64,000 bases of DNA from Trissonchulus latispiculum. Taxonomy: Eukaryota; Nematoda; Enoplea; Enoplida; Ironidae. Made by a program: the position numbers and the translations under genes. The stretch covers positions 1-64,000 of the forward strand of contig JASAND010012663.1 in the NCBI GenBank assembly GCA_030248195.1, given 5' to 3'. Below are positions 44,063 to 56,546 of this stretch, piece by piece (the first letter of the stretch is position 1; the number at the start of each line of letters is the position of its first letter). Under the pieces are notes generated by a model. That model had not been told where the DNA came from. It saw nothing but the letters and a program-made list of their open reading frames with translations, and searched no databases.

Positions 44063-45631
44063 GAAAGTAGACGTCTCAGTCGAACTATTATAATAAATAA
44101 TTATTTTGGCGGATTATGCTAATCAATCATATTCCATCTTCAAAGCATAACTAGTAGCTTCGATTATGATCCAAACTCAATTTATAAACAGAAATCTGCA
44201 ATATTTCTTGCATTGGTGCAAAATTTCCCACCGGAAAATTCACACCGGTGTAATTTTTCCGGGGAGAAAATCCACACCGGTGTAATTTTTCCGGGGGGAA
44301 AATTTTCAAGGGGGAAAAATCACGACAAGACCCCCCTTTTCTAGAAATTTAAAATACATGTTAATGGAAATTTAAAGGTTCGTCTTGTTCTGCCGAAAAC
44401 TTAAGCAAAACTACAGGTTTCTTAAGATTTACTACAGGAAGGAAACTCTTGTAATTTTACTATTTGGATGTTTTCCAGAAAGTATCCTACAACAGTCTGT
44501 AAAAATTACAAAAAACTCCACCGGCAACTAACGGCACAGGATCACTCTTGTAAGAAAACTACAAAAATGCCTATAGCTTCCATCATCTCTAAGAGGGAAT
44601 ATTGGATAGGGGGAAATTTAAAAGATAGAGGGAACTCAAAGAATTTATAAAAACAAATTCTAATAAACAGCATACAGTCCATACATCTTGATAAGATAAG
44701 AACTGATTTCCGATTAATACTTTGTTTCGACAATAATTTTCCAAGTTTTCCAAGAAAGCATTTCCAAGAAGTTATGTAGCTATTATATATAGAAGGTGAA
44801 ATCTGATAGTTTACCGAAAGCTAAAATTAAAAAATAGCTAATAACATCTTTTTTAATACGTCAGACTTGGCAAATTTCATACTTTCCAGCACGAAATTGA
44901 AACGGGGGCCGGTTTGGATGCCGTGACCGACACCGGCCCCCGCGGCCGTGTTGGGCCCGGCCGCCCAAGTTGGGGGGCCGGGCCGCGGACCGGCCCCCGA
45001 AAATAAAATGGGGGCCGGGCCGTTTAGGGGGCCGGCCCTCGGGGCCGGCCTCCCGGGGGCCTGCCCTACCACCGGCCCCCCGAACAACCCTATACATAAA
45101 TTCCTCAAAGCTCAGAAATTTTGAGGATCTGACCTGCCAGACCTAGATAGTTTCCAGAAAATGTATATTCATTAAAAGCGTTCTTAAATTAGGAACGCTT
45201 TCTATTTAATTTTTGCATTAAAAGCGAAAGCTTTCATGTCCAATTATGATGCAGATGAAAGAAAGCGGTAGCATCATATATTATCACAGTTACTTGGAAA
45301 ATGGCACTAGTTGCTGATGCTGGGCACAAACGGACCGTACCATATATAGTAGTCTAATGGCATATTGTGTTTTTAATATATCTTCTATGTACAAACAGTG
45401 CGCGTCACAGCTGTGCAGTTTCCTTTGCTTGCGCGTCCTGGTCATGCAGTTTCCGTGCGCGTCTCAGTTGTGCAGTTTCTAATTACGCGGTCGGGTGCGG
45501 CCCGGTGGTGTTCTTAGCAGTTTTTATAAAATCATTACGTAAGGAGAAGGAGCCCAGCACCAACAACTAAATAGAACCCCAAATTTAGGGTTAATTATAT
45601 ATATTGCTATGAATTTTTTCCCTTTTAGATT

Positions 45632-45775
45632 GCTGCTAGTGATGAGGATCGGATAGGATCGGCAGCTAAAATTTTAACCGATCCGATCCAGCAACATTAT
45701 TTGTCGATCCGATCCGATCCGATCCAGGTCCTCGATTGGTCGATCCGATCCGATCCGGCGATCTGAAATGATTTC
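45632..45775. mobile_element. Orphan end with GATCCGATCC iterations
   Basis: CTAGTGATGAGGATCGGATA followed by many GATCCGATCC repeats. Only one end is visible. Confidence 0.4.
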
Positions 45776-45835
45776 TTCAAAATCTAAGTGGAACTAGATT
45801 TAAAGTAGGTTTTTGCAGTGTAAAACACATCTTAA

Positions 45836-46817
45836 GGTGGCGATTCCTTTTGGGCACATATTGTTATTCGGCGGCGTAAACCAAGACGAAATTTGATGAA
45901 ACTTTCCGAAATAAGTTCTTTTAGCGTTCTAACACTCTCCGCGCAATCCCGATTCAAAAATTCGAGATTTCCGGTCAAAGTGGTTTTTCCCAATTTCTGA
46001 ACGTTTGGCAGCTGCTATACAGTGATGACTATATTCATTCGAAAGATCTCTCTGAGCTTCACATTTTTGCTTTTTAAAGTAAGTTTCTAGCTTTTTTCTA
46101 CCGTGAGATATAGCCGATTTTCTTGTTTTGGCGTCGAAAACTTGGCATTTTTGCAGAAACCAAATAATCCAACATTTCTTGAGCTACGCAAGCCGTAAAA
46201 TCAAACTAAGGGCGTCGATCTGAAGGTCTCACAGGGACAAATTGTCCGACGGATGATCGTCTTTCCAACTGCTATCCTGTAGGCTGCTATCATAAAAATG
46301 TAGTTTTTGCAAAAACACGACCAATTTTGTTCCAAACATTGTGGAGCATTCACCATGCAAGCTGGAGGGCTGCTACTGAACAAATGTGTTCAGCACAAAT
46401 ATACCCAGGGACGATTTTTTAGTTGCCCCGATTGCTGCTTTCTAGCTAAAGTAATCTCTTGACAAATTTGGAAAAAGTAGGCAAAATACAGGTTACGCAC
46501 ACATTTCAGCTTATTTCTCTACAACGAAGAGAGATTTCACAATAAATAAAAAATCGTCCTCAGCTATTTGATGGAGGTATCGAATGATATAACTGATGTC
46601 TCGCAAAAAAATTTACTTGAGTCTGCAAAAATTCTGGAAAATTATACTTCTTCTAAAATGTGTTAAAAATACTTTAGAAACGCAACATTAGTTTCGTGGC
46701 CTGCATTAAACAGAGAAAATGTCAAGCTACATTTTGATATAAAAATAGCTTCTTAACTCCAAGTAATGAATGAGTAATAATGGTGCAAACTTTATGTGAC
46801 CAAAGGGAATCACCACC
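45836..46817. mobile_element. TTAA-type element copy A, uninterrupted
   Basis: 982 bp between TTAA duplications (45832-45835, 46818-46821), inverted ends GGTGGCGATTCC and GGAATCACCACC. It serves as the uninterrupted reference for copy B. No transposase. Confidence 0.88.
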
Positions 46818-46821
46818 TTAA

Positions 46822-47654
46822 ACACTATAGTTTTATTATAATTTCTTTGTAATTCCGAAATTCGTAGTTCGAAAGCGTAATTCTACAAAATTATATAGAT
46901 TAAGCAAAAGTACTCAAAATAGTGCGCCAGATGATGATCACGGCCTGCCTACCAAAATGCAAATTTATCATTACCAATTTAAGATAATATATACAAGTTA
47001 AACATTTCAGTTAAAACTACAATTTTGAGAATTAATTTCAATTTGGATTAAAAAATTATTAACTTGATTTACCAGACACCGAAATTGAAGTTGTAATTTC
47101 TTGGATCGCCGATCAAACATTTTTTCTCGGAAACTGAATCTGAAGCTTGGACTGTACCTCAAACACGGACCAAAAACTTTAAAAAACATTGCGGAAAGTA
47201 AATTTTGAATGATCACAGAGTTTGACTTCGGGTTTTGGAATAAAGCCACAAGGAGATAAACCATAAAACTTCACTCCAAAGTTCTGACAAAAGTAAGCAA
47301 CATTAATCACAGAGAGTTATGCATTAATTCATTAATTAATTAGTTTTTCATTACTACTTAGCAGCATAGTAACAGCGGGTCTTGATTCTGCACTTTAATG
47401 CCAGATGCATTGCATAAAATTATATAGTATGTAAATGTGCTAAGTTGCTGTAATAAGTTGTCACATACTTACTGAATGCTAAGTTTGAGAGACCCAAAAC
47501 CAAAATCAAGTTTGGTTTGTAGAAGGAAAATATTGTAGGAGCAACGTACGCACCAAGCAGTGCAGTGATAGAAGTCAAGTTCAGTCACAAATATGCGTCG
47601 GGTACGGTTTCATTTTATGTGATGTTGGGTATCAAGTCTGGTATGTACTGATAG
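46822..47654. other. No gene recognised
   Basis: AT-rich spacer between TTAA element copy A and F4. The frame at 47007-47264 (minus) has no supporting feature. Confidence 0.45.
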
Positions 47655-48038
47655 CAAGAGTACATAATAATAAGAGTATGCCACTAGGCAAGCTCTATGT
47701 TATCAGAGCAAAAACTATGCTCTGCTCGCTAACGGCCCACCCCCCCCGCAAATCAGACCCTAGTAACCCCCCCGCAAATCAGTACCTAGACGAAACGGGG
47801 GTACGCTCACTCGCTCTATGTTTATGTGCTTAAGCTCGAAAACACAAGCAGTGCGTGCGCAAATTTTGTGCCTGCTTCGAGCTTTAGAACACAAACATAG
47901 CGCACAAAAATCTTTGAAGTGAAGGGTTTAATTTGCGGGGGGGGGGGGGGTGGGCCGTTAGCGAGCAGAGCATAGTTTTTGCTCTGATAACATAGAGCTT
48001 GCCTAGTGGCATACTCTTATTATTATTATGTACTCTTG
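47655..48038. mobile_element. CAAGAGTAC-family element F4
   Basis: A nearly perfect palindrome of 384 bp, ends CAAGAGTACATAATAATAAG, with the perfect 7-bp TSD CTGATAG. The interior shares TGTTTATGTG and the poly-C/G blocks with F3. Confidence 0.85.
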
Positions 48039-48616
48039 CTGATAGTCTTGTTATAACGAAAAGCTGGATCGAAAACTGGTTTTCAGCTTCGCCTTCAGGC
48101 CCATTTTATCTTAGAGCTTTTACTTTCGTGGGGTTCTTAATTTTTATACCGCCGGAGGCGGTATACTTGTAATGGGTTGACCCATCTGAATTCATATGTT
48201 TTGCATGTAAATTGCTTGGCGCGGAGGATTTCCGTCCTATCTTCAACACATGTCCCTGTTACGCAGGTTTTTTTGCCCAACAATTTTTCTACGATTTTGC
48301 AATTTTTAGAGCATCATTACATTCAATTTAGTTAATTATCAACGCCCTGTAAATTGTTTTGCACACGATCACTCTCTGCCTTTTCTCATATTACCGAAAA
48401 TCGGGCGTTATTTGCCTGTCACTTGATTGGCAGAGGTTTAACAGATCAATAAATAGCTAAAACTGATGTTACACTTTTCTTGTACAAAGACTGATTTTGC
48501 GCTTGCACTGTATTTATTTCATTAGTTTTGCTTTGCTTCAGAATTTAGATAAAATAAATTGTTTAGATAAATGATAACTTTCTCTTTTGCGGTTTACTCG
48601 ATAAAACCGTTATAGT

Positions 48617-48690
48617 CAGAGTAGTATAGTGGCTAGGGTGTCCGCTTGGCACTGTTCCGGACACAGATCGAATCCTTCTTCCAGTAGTTT
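48617..48690 (+). tRNA. Degenerate tRNA-like sequence
   Basis: TAGTATAGTGGCTAG resembles the A-box region of tRNA-Asp/Glu genes and ATCGAATCC resembles a decayed B box. The arms pair poorly. Likely a tRNA-derived relic. Confidence 0.25.
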
Positions 48691-49035
48691 CACAATTGGT
48701 AGTGGCAAATGGCAATAAAATACTCCCATTCTTTTGACTCAGAAACGGTAAATGTCGGGGAGTTGAAACTAGTCAAAAGCTAACGTCACCGTACACTAGA
48801 ACAGTATGATAAAAACAAACAAAACGTTGAACACATAAATCCCAAATTCTACGGCGGTATTATTCCCCTTTTAAGGGGTAACTTGTTTGAATGGATTTGA
48901 TCTATAACTATGTGTAACTATGCTTCAGTTTTGATGAGGTACTTCTGGAAGAGATGTGATCCGTGACTATAAAACAACCTGGTTTTGATTTATTGACAGA
49001 GTTCATGGGGCTTTTTTACGTACTAGGGGATTTAG

Positions 49036-49628
49036 GGTCTTTCCCATTATCCCCCCCACAGCTCTGAAGAAGTTCCGAAGAAGCACAATTTGACTGACTG
49101 AGTTGAAATTTGGTGGAGGTAGGTTTTCGGACATGCTGATTTCAAAAATGCAAAAATTTTAAAATTTTGTTTGGTTAGGGTAAGGGACCAAGGGGAACCG
49201 AAAAATTTGTTGAAAAAAAATTTGATGAAAACTTTCTTACAAGGGTTTTCTGGGGTGCTAATCACGAATCTGAAATTGGTTTTCGATTCAGCTTTTCATT
49301 AGCTCCGGATATGCTTACATCTTAAGCTTAAAACTTTAGCTCATATTAACCTAACGAAAAGCTGAATTGAAAAACTGATTTCACATTCGTGATCAGCGCC
49401 CCAGAAAACCCCTGTCAGCAAATTTTCAGCAAAATTTTTGGTTCCCCTTGGTCCCCCCTTACCGAACTAAAATTTTTAAATTTTTAAAAATTTTTTTAAA
49501 TTTAAAATTTTTGCATTTTTAAAATCAGCAGGTCCGAAAACCTACCGCCACCAAATTTCAACTCAATCAGTCAAATTGTGCTTCTTCGGTACTTCTTCAG
49601 AGCTGTGGGGGGATAATGGGAAAGACCC
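49036..49628. mobile_element. GGTCTTTCCC-family palindrome
   Basis: 593 bp, ends GGTCTTTCCCATTATCCC, TSD GGATTTAG/GGATTTAT (7 of 8). Uninterrupted, so it is a useful reference copy. Confidence 0.82.
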
Positions 49629-50277
49629 GGATTTATGGGTTCTGGAGCTACTGGGTTTTTAATTTTTCTAGAGATTGCGTCCTGAACTCTGCAATTTAAA
49701 GCACATACGGGTTTCTAGCTTTCGCTTCAATCGGAAGCCTTTAGCTTATACCTGAAATATTTTTAGTCTAAATTTTTGAGAAACCAGGAGGACCCCTCCC
49801 AACACTCAGATTCATTTAAGGTGGTGATTCCCTTTGGTCACAAAGTTTGCACCATTATTACTCATTCATTACTTGGAGTTAAGAAGCCATTTTTATATCA
49901 AAATGTAGCTTGACATTTTCTCTTTTTAATGCATGCCATGACACTAATGTTGCTTTTCTAAAATATTTTTAACACATTTTAGAAGAAGTATAATTTTCCA
50001 GATTTTTTGCAGACTTAAGTGAATTTTTTCGCGAGACATGGGTCATATCATTCGATTCCACTATCAAATAATATGTAGCTGGGGACTCTTTTTTAATTAT
50101 TATGAAACCGCTCTTCGTTATAAAGAAATTCGCTAAAATGTATGCACAACCTGAACTTTGCCTACTTTTCCCAACTTTGGCAAGCGACCACTTTAGCTAG
50201 AAAGCAGCAATCGAGACAACTAAAAAGGGTCCCTGGGTATTTTGGTAGACAATCCATGCGATGGCAACACGAAATCA

Positions 50278-50279
<2 letters not shown>

Positions 50280-50337
<58 letters not shown>

Positions 50338-50410
50338 TTATATATATATCCATATATATATATATATATATATGTATATGTATATATATATCTCAGCACA
50401 GCATATATAT
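50280..50410. repeat. AC and TA microsatellites
   Basis: An (AC)n run followed by (TA)n with TATG/TCCA interruptions. Confidence 0.95.
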
Positions 50411-50613
50411 ATATGTATATATATGTATCACACATACACATACCCCTACACATACGTGGGTACCCCCATCGTTCGTGACATCGTTCAGCATACACACATA
50501 CACATACATGGGTCCCCCCATGACATCGTTCGTGACATCGTTCAGCATACACACACATGAAGAACAAACGAAACTAAGATTGTCACTACAGCACCTCCGA
50601 CCCGAAAAATTCG

Positions 50614-50686
50614 GGCCCGAGGTGGGGATCGAACCCACAACCTTCGGTTAACTAGACCGACGCTCTACCGATTGAGCCACCCGGGC
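50614..50686 (-). tRNA. tRNA-like gene, anticodon AGT (Thr-like), inside a transposon
   Basis: Good cloverleaf on the minus strand. The acceptor stem is GCCCGGG/CTCGGGC, the D stem GCTC/GAGC, the anticodon stem TCGGT/ACCGA with loop CTAGTTA, and the T arm GTGGG-TTCGATC-CCCAC. It lies inside the 8-bp-TSD element at 50244-52792, between minisatellite blocks, so it may be a captured gene or part of a SINE. Confidence 0.65.
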
Positions 50687-51466
50687 ACAATCGAACCAAG
50701 CTTAAGTTGGAATTCGTTCCCAAACTGTAGTGACATTTTAGAAGACGCTTTCGCGCCAGCCCACATACCTACACATACGTGGGTACCCCCATCGTTCGTG
50801 ACATCGTTCAGCATACACACATACACATACATGGGTCCCCCCATGACATCGTTCGTGACATCGTTCAGCATACACACACATACCCCTACACATACATGGG
50901 GACCCCCATGACATCGTTCGTGACATCGTTCAGCATACACACATACACATACCCCTACACATACATGGGTACCCCATGACATCGTTCTTGACATCGTTCA
51001 GCATACACACATACACATACCCCTACGCCTACACATACATGGGTACCCCCATGACATCGTTCGTGACATTGTTCAGCATACACACACACACATACCCCTA
51101 CACATACATGGGGACCCCCATGACATCGTTCGTGACATTGTTCAGCATACACACACATACCCCTACACATACATGGGTACCCCCATGACATCGTTCGTGA
51201 CATCGTTCAGCATACACACACATACCCCTACACATACATGGGGACCCCCATGACATCGTTCGTGACATTGTTCAGCATACACACATAAGCATACCCCTAC
51301 ACATACATGGGTACCCCCATGACATCGTTCGTGACATCGTCAGCATACACACACATACCCCTACACATACATGGGGACCCCATGACATCGTCCGTGACAT
51401 TGTTCAGCATACACACATACACATACCCATACACATACATGGGTATACACATACAGCATACACATA

Positions 51467-51776
<310 letters not shown>

Positions 51777-52417
51777 CCCTACACATACGTGGGTACCCCA
51801 TGACATCGTTCGTGACATCGTTCAGCATACACACACATACCCCTACACATACATGGGGACCCCATGACATCGTCCGTGACATTGTTCAGCATACACACAT
51901 ACACATACCCCTACACATACATGGGTACCCCCATGACATCGTTCGTGACATCGTTCAGCATACACACATACACATACCCATACACATACATGGGTAGCCT
52001 TATGACATCGTTCGTGACATCGTTTAGCATACACACATACACATACCCCTACACATACATGGGTATCCACATGACATCGTTCGTGACATCGTTCAGCATA
52101 CACACATACACATACCCCTACACATACATGGGTACCCCATGACATCGTTCGTGACATCGTTCAGCATACACACATACACATACCCCTACACATATCATGA
52201 CATCGTTCGTGACATCGTTCAGCATACACACATACACATACCCCTACGCATACATGGGTGCCCCATGACATCGTTCGTGACATCGTTCAGCATACACACA
52301 TACACATACCCCTAGCCCCATGGCATCGTTCGTGACATCGTTCACTTAACACACATATGTACACATAATATATACACACAAACATGACATCGTTCGGTGA
52401 ACACAAATATATACACA

Positions 52418-52595
52418 CAAACAAAGAAACAAACAAACAAAGAAACAAACAAACAAGCACACAAACAAAGAAACAAACAAACAAACAAAGAAACAAACAA
52501 ACAAACAAAGAAACAAACACACAAACAAAGAAACAAACAAACAAACAAACAAAGAAACAAACAAACAAACAAAGAAGCAAACAAACAAACACACA
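52418..52595. repeat. ACAA/AGAA microsatellite
   Basis: Imperfect repeats of ACAAACAAAGAA, about 170 bp. Confidence 0.95.
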
Positions 52596-53176
52596 AAACC
52601 TTCGAATGTGAAAAACTGGGGGGAGGGGGGTGAACGCATGCCACATGCTCTTCTAGCACACATCACATTAACATGCACATACACGCTACAGATTAGGATG
52701 ACACACCTGCCCCACTAATGTACATACCCTCTCACTCCAACTGACATCACCCACCTCCCTGCCATCGCATGCCATCGCATGGAAGGGTGACCGGTATTTT
52801 AGTGTAAAACACGTCCAGTAAGTGGCAACCATCTAGCTTCCATAGTAAATGCTGCACAATCGCTGGAAAAAATTTGGTCATGTTTTTGCAAAAACTACAT
52901 TTTCTATGATAGCAGCGCACGGGGTAGCAGTTAGAAGATTATAGTCACGGATACTCGGTCTCGACGAGATCTTCAAACTACACCTGTAGCTTAATTTTAT
53001 GGCTTACGTAGCTCAAGAAATGGCGGATTATTTGATTTCTGCTAAAATGACAAGTTTTCAACGCGAATATAGGAAAATCGACTACATCTCACGATAGCAA
53101 AAAGCTAGAAAGAGACTTCAAAAAGCAAAAATGTAGAGCTCAACAAGATCTTTCGAATGAATATAATCATAGCTAA

Positions 53177-53545
53177 TCGCCTAATTCTATTGTATCCATT
53201 TTCCGCGATGGCAAAAAGTTTCCGGGGAAAGGAAGAATCTTAAAAATTTGTTTTCATGACAGGCATGTGCACGAGAGAAGAACCTTTTTATCTAAAGGGA
53301 CAGAACTCTTGCAAAAGGATAAAAGTATAAACAGAACTGATTTTTCTCCTTTCGTCCGCCCAGATTTGACCGCAAAGGAACGTCAACAAAACTACGAAAT
53401 GAGGCAGGAGATTCGGCGCCGTTCAGCGGCTGGAGAAAAGGGACTGAAGATCAGAAACGGAAAAATTGTGAAAGTGCCATTGCCGCAGGAACCGGACGAA
53501 GAAAATGATACGCCTACGAATCCGGACCAGTTGGGAAACCAGTGA
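53177..53545 (+). CDS. LINE ORF1, carboxy-terminal part
   Basis: Open frame from 53177 to the TGA at 53545, without an upstream start because the element is 5' truncated. It contains GKKFPGKGRILKIC followed by FVRPDLTAKERQQNYEMRQ, the RxDLTxxERxxN signature that closes ORF1 in CR1/L2-type elements. In active elements this protein binds the retrotransposon RNA. The stop overlaps the start of the ORF2 frame (GTGA). Confidence 0.8.
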   Translation, partial: SPNSIVSIFRDGKKFPGKGRILKICFHDRHVHERRTFLSKGTELLQKDKSINRTDFSPFVRPDLTAKERQQNYEMRQEIRRRSAAGEKGLKIRNGKIVKVPLPQEPDEENDTPTNPDQLGNQ

Positions 53546-55872
53546 GCACCAGCCGACAACGTCAAACTTGTTTTTCTGTTAACTTTTGTTTGTTAAATGC
53601 CAGAGGATTGAGAAATAAGCTAAGTGAGCTACAATATCTTGTACTTACGCAGCAAAATGATTTATTTGTAATCACAGAAACGTTTTTTGATGACGACTTT
53701 TCGGATATAAACTTGAGTTTTATAAAACATCACACTATTTTTCGAGCTGATGATAAAGTTCGGGTTGGGTTTGGAGGTGGTGTCATGCTACTGTTACCCA
53801 AAAAGTTTCAGGGTTGTGTATTAAGTACGGTGTCAAACGAATATTATGAAATGTTAGAATTGAATATTTATATTGAAAGTACAATGTTGGGACATATCGT
53901 GGTACTTTATAGAACACCTTCTGCAAATAAAATCAATTCAATTGTGTCACTGAAAAATACGTTAAAAAGTATGAAATTGCCAAAAAACGTCCCCTCTTAT
54001 ATCATGGGTGATTTTAATCTTCCCGATATAAAGTGGAACCACGATATACTGCCAACAAATTATGCAGATTGTTTACTGTTTAAATGGATGTTAGAAAACA
54101 GTTTTGATCAGTATGTCTTGGAGCCTACGCACAATGCGGGGAATATATTGGATTTAGTTTTCTGCAATCATACAGCATTTATTACTGATGTTATTGTAGA
54201 GCAACCATTTAGCTCTTCGGACCATTTTAAAATTCGCGGTCAGCTTGGTCCATTTGACCTAAATCAAGTAAACAGTTTTCCAATATCGTTCAATTTTAGA
54301 AAAGCTAATATTGGTGGCATCAAAATGTTTCTTGAAAATACAAATTGGGATCCAATATTCAATTTTGAAACCGATATTAATAAAATATGGACAAAGTTTA
54401 AATCTGCCTTGCATGAATGTTTTCATCAACATGTTCCTCTCTCTGTTAAACATGACAAAAAACAAAGGCATCCTTTTTCGGCAGCAACAATACGAGCTCA
54501 TAAATTTCAAGCTCATTTACATAAACAGTACAAAGTTTATCCTTCTCGTAAAAACAAAACACGCTGGTTAGCAGCAGCAAAAAAATCGCGACAGCTTAAA
54601 AGAAAGGATATACTGAGGGATGAAAACAAGGTTATCGAAGCCAATAATGAGCGATTATTTTGGTCTTTTGTCAAATCTAAGTTAACATCAAAATCTGAGA
54701 TTCCGGTTATCAAATCGCAAAATAAGCTAATTGTTGACGACCAAGAAAAGGCAACTATTTTTAATAATTTTTTCTCATCTGTTTTTACGCAAGATGACAA
54801 CAGTGTATTTAATTTCTTACCAAAAACAAATGAATTTCTTGAAAGTTGTACTTTTGACGAAGAAATCGTAAGAAAGCATTTGAAAAAGTTAAAACCTAAA
54901 TTTAGCTGTGGAGTAGACGGAATTCCGCAGTGGTTTTTGAATAAATTTGCTGATGACTTAGCATATCCACTGTCAAAATTATTTACTGTATGCTTTGAAC
55001 TATCAACGATTCCTGAGGAATGGAAAATTGCAAAAATTGTGCCTATACATAAAAAAGGTGATAAATGTTGCGTAGAAAACTACAGACCAATCAGCTTACT
55101 ATGTGCTTGTTCAAAAGTAATGGAGTCTATTGTAGATGAAGTGTTGTCATGTTTTCTTAATGTCCATAGGCTTGTGTCTGATAACCAGCATGGTTTTAGA
55201 GCCAAAAGATCAACTGTTAGTCAAATGTTGGCAACCTTAAATGAATGGACTAGTGCACTTGAAGCGAAAAAGTTTATCGACGTACTTTATTTAGACATAG
55301 CAAAAGCATTTGATTCGGTATCTCATGCAAAGTTGTTAATTAAATTAAAAGGTTTTGGAATTTCTGGTAAATTTTTGAAATGGTTTGAAAATTATTTGAA
55401 AGAGCGGAAGCAATATGTGCAGATTGGTGCGTCAGTATCTGACGCAGTGCATGTTTTTTCTGGTGTTCCTCAAGGAAGTGTCCTAGGTCCGCGTTTGTTT
55501 ACTATATTTATGAATGATATAGAGGAATGCCTAACATGTATGTCAGCAAAAATATATGCGGATGATACTAAATTTTATCTTGCCTCAAATGATCCAATTT
55601 CTTGCAATTTTGTTCAGACTGATATTAACTGTATACTGAAATGGGCTCATAAAAATCAATTGAAAATTGCTTTTCAGAAATCAAACTTGATGTATTTGGG
55701 ATATAACAATCCCAAACATGTTTATTACTTTGATAATGTACAAATTGAAACAAGTAATTTTATGAAAGATCTTGGTTTAACTGTTACTTCAAACTTAAAG
55801 TCGTCTATGCACTGTATAAATGTTGCAAAAAACGGGGCATGTAATGGTGAATATTTTGTATCGAAACTTTAG
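53542..55872 (+). CDS. LINE ORF2: endonuclease and reverse transcriptase (frame broken near its end)
   Basis: The endonuclease shows LLNARGLRNKL near residue 12, ITET near 45, GDFNLP near 156 and SSSDH near 225, the usual metal and catalytic motifs. The reverse transcriptase shows NYRPISLL near 515, LDIAKAFDSV near 585, GVPQGSVLGP near 640 and the catalytic YADD at about 672. There is no ATG near the start: the frame opens at GTG overlapping the ORF1 stop, which suggests reinitiation or an internal start. The reading frame shifts between about 55840 and 55872, and the remaining protein continues in another frame to 56416. Otherwise no stops, so this is a recent insertion. Confidence 0.9.
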   Translation: MSTSRQRQTCFSVNFCLLNARGLRNKLSELQYLVLTQQNDLFVITETFFDDDFSDINLSFIKHHTIFRADDKVRVGFGGGVMLLLPKKFQGCVLSTVSNEYYEMLELNIYIESTMLGHIVVLYRTPSANKINSIVSLKNTLKSMKLPKNVPSYIMGDFNLPDIKWNHDILPTNYADCLLFKWMLENSFDQYVLEPTHNAGNILDLVFCNHTAFITDVIVEQPFSSSDHFKIRGQLGPFDLNQVNSFPISFNFRKANIGGIKMFLENTNWDPIFNFETDINKIWTKFKSALHECFHQHVPLSVKHDKKQRHPFSAATIRAHKFQAHLHKQYKVYPSRKNKTRWLAAAKKSRQLKRKDILRDENKVIEANNERLFWSFVKSKLTSKSEIPVIKSQNKLIVDDQEKATIFNNFFSSVFTQDDNSVFNFLPKTNEFLESCTFDEEIVRKHLKKLKPKFSCGVDGIPQWFLNKFADDLAYPLSKLFTVCFELSTIPEEWKIAKIVPIHKKGDKCCVENYRPISLLCACSKVMESIVDEVLSCFLNVHRLVSDNQHGFRAKRSTVSQMLATLNEWTSALEAKKFIDVLYLDIAKAFDSVSHAKLLIKLKGFGISGKFLKWFENYLKERKQYVQIGASVSDAVHVFSGVPQGSVLGPRLFTIFMNDIEECLTCMSAKIYADDTKFYLASNDPISCNFVQTDINCILKWAHKNQLKIAFQKSNLMYLGYNNPKHVYYFDNVQIETSNFMKDLGLTVTSNLKSSMHCINVAKNGACNGEYFVSKL

Positions 55873-55873
55873 T

Positions 55874-56416
55874 TCTACAGCAACTAAATTTTTGGTTAAG
55901 CTATATACAACATATATACGCCCGAAACTAGAGTATGGTAGTGAAGTTTGGAGTCCTTATTTGATCAAAGACATCGAATTAATTGAAAAAGTTCAACGAA
56001 ATTTTACTAAGCGCATTCCAGGTTTCTCTAAGTATTCATACCTAGAACGGTTGAGGATTTTAAGATTGGAAAGTTTAGAGGAAAGGCGTTTGCGCCGTGA
56101 CTTAGTTATGGTTTATAAACTAATTTATGGTTTGGTTGATTTAGATTTTACACAATTTTTCTTGTTTAATACTGTGGATATAACTCGAGGCAACAGTATG
56201 AAATTAGTGAAACGCTTTAATCGCCTAGATATAAGAAAGAATTTCTTTAGCGAAAGGATTGTGCAATATTGGAATAGTCTGCCTGAAGACATTGTACTAT
56301 CAGTTTCGGTCCATGATTTTAAAAGTCGACTCGCAAATGTTAAGTTTCAGAAGAGTCAAGAGGGTCGGGTTAATGTAGTCGATGTTCGGCCCATCCCGAA
56401 CCTCATTAACCAGTGA
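55874..56416 (+). pseudogene. LINE ORF2 carboxy-terminal region in a shifted frame
   Basis: Continues ORF2 after the frameshift with LYTTYIRPKLEYGSEVWSP and then RLRILRLESLEERRLRRDL, the conserved post-RT region of CR1/L2 LINEs. The open frame reaches back to about 55820 and ends at 56416. The break makes this copy non-autonomous. Confidence 0.85.
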
Positions 56417-56506
56417 TTTGTGATTTAATGTGAACTCGTGGTGTTAATTGTTACTATGCTTTTTATTATGTTTCTCTTTTACAGTATTCGTAATCATTGT
56501 TGGTTG

Positions 56507-56546
<40 letters not shown>

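Larger units (their letters stand above)
42252..44327. mobile_element. TGTC...GACA element with 5-bp TSD, containing FB-3
   Basis: 2076 bp, inverted arms of about 230 bp beginning TGTC and rich in ACACCGGTGT palindromes. TSD AGACC (42247-42251, 44328-44332). The 43.1-44.1 kb interior is the FB-3 array structure. A region of about 600 bp (42480-43070) is AT-rich without recognisable content. Confidence 0.75.
40341..44333. mobile_element. GGTCTTTCCC-family palindrome, carrying two insertions
   Basis: Flanked by the perfect 8-bp TSD CCCTTTTC (40333-40340, 44334-44341). After subtracting the insertions at 40807-42228 and 42252-44327 with their TSDs, about 480 bp remain, comparable to the other copies. 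Confidence 0.8.
39953..45094. mobile_element. Old GC-rich element enclosing the 40-44 kb nest
   Basis: Inverted termini TAGGGTTGTGC (39953) and ACAACCCTA (45086-45094), followed inward by iterated GGGCCGG/GGCCCCC blocks. No clear TSD. About 1.1 kb after removing 40341-44333. The outer flanks (39610-39870 and 45400-45500) also share inverted GTGCAGTTTCC-rich sequence, so an even older layer is possible. Confidence 0.5.
53175..56543 (+). mobile_element. CR1/L2-group LINE, 5' truncated, nearly intact ORF2
   Basis: A 3.4-kb non-LTR retrotransposon with the end of ORF1, an endonuclease and reverse transcriptase ORF2, and a (TAA)n tail. It is flanked by the 6-bp duplication ATAGCT (53169-53174 and 56544-56549). 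It is inserted in the TTAA-type element at 49820-56730; the uninterrupted relative at 45836-46817 shows the empty-site sequence. The 5' end is cut off inside ORF1. Confidence 0.9.

Noticed and set aside
44827..45108. 93-codon Gly/Pro-rich frame
   Set aside because: Falls in the iterated GGCCCCC end of the element 39953-45094.
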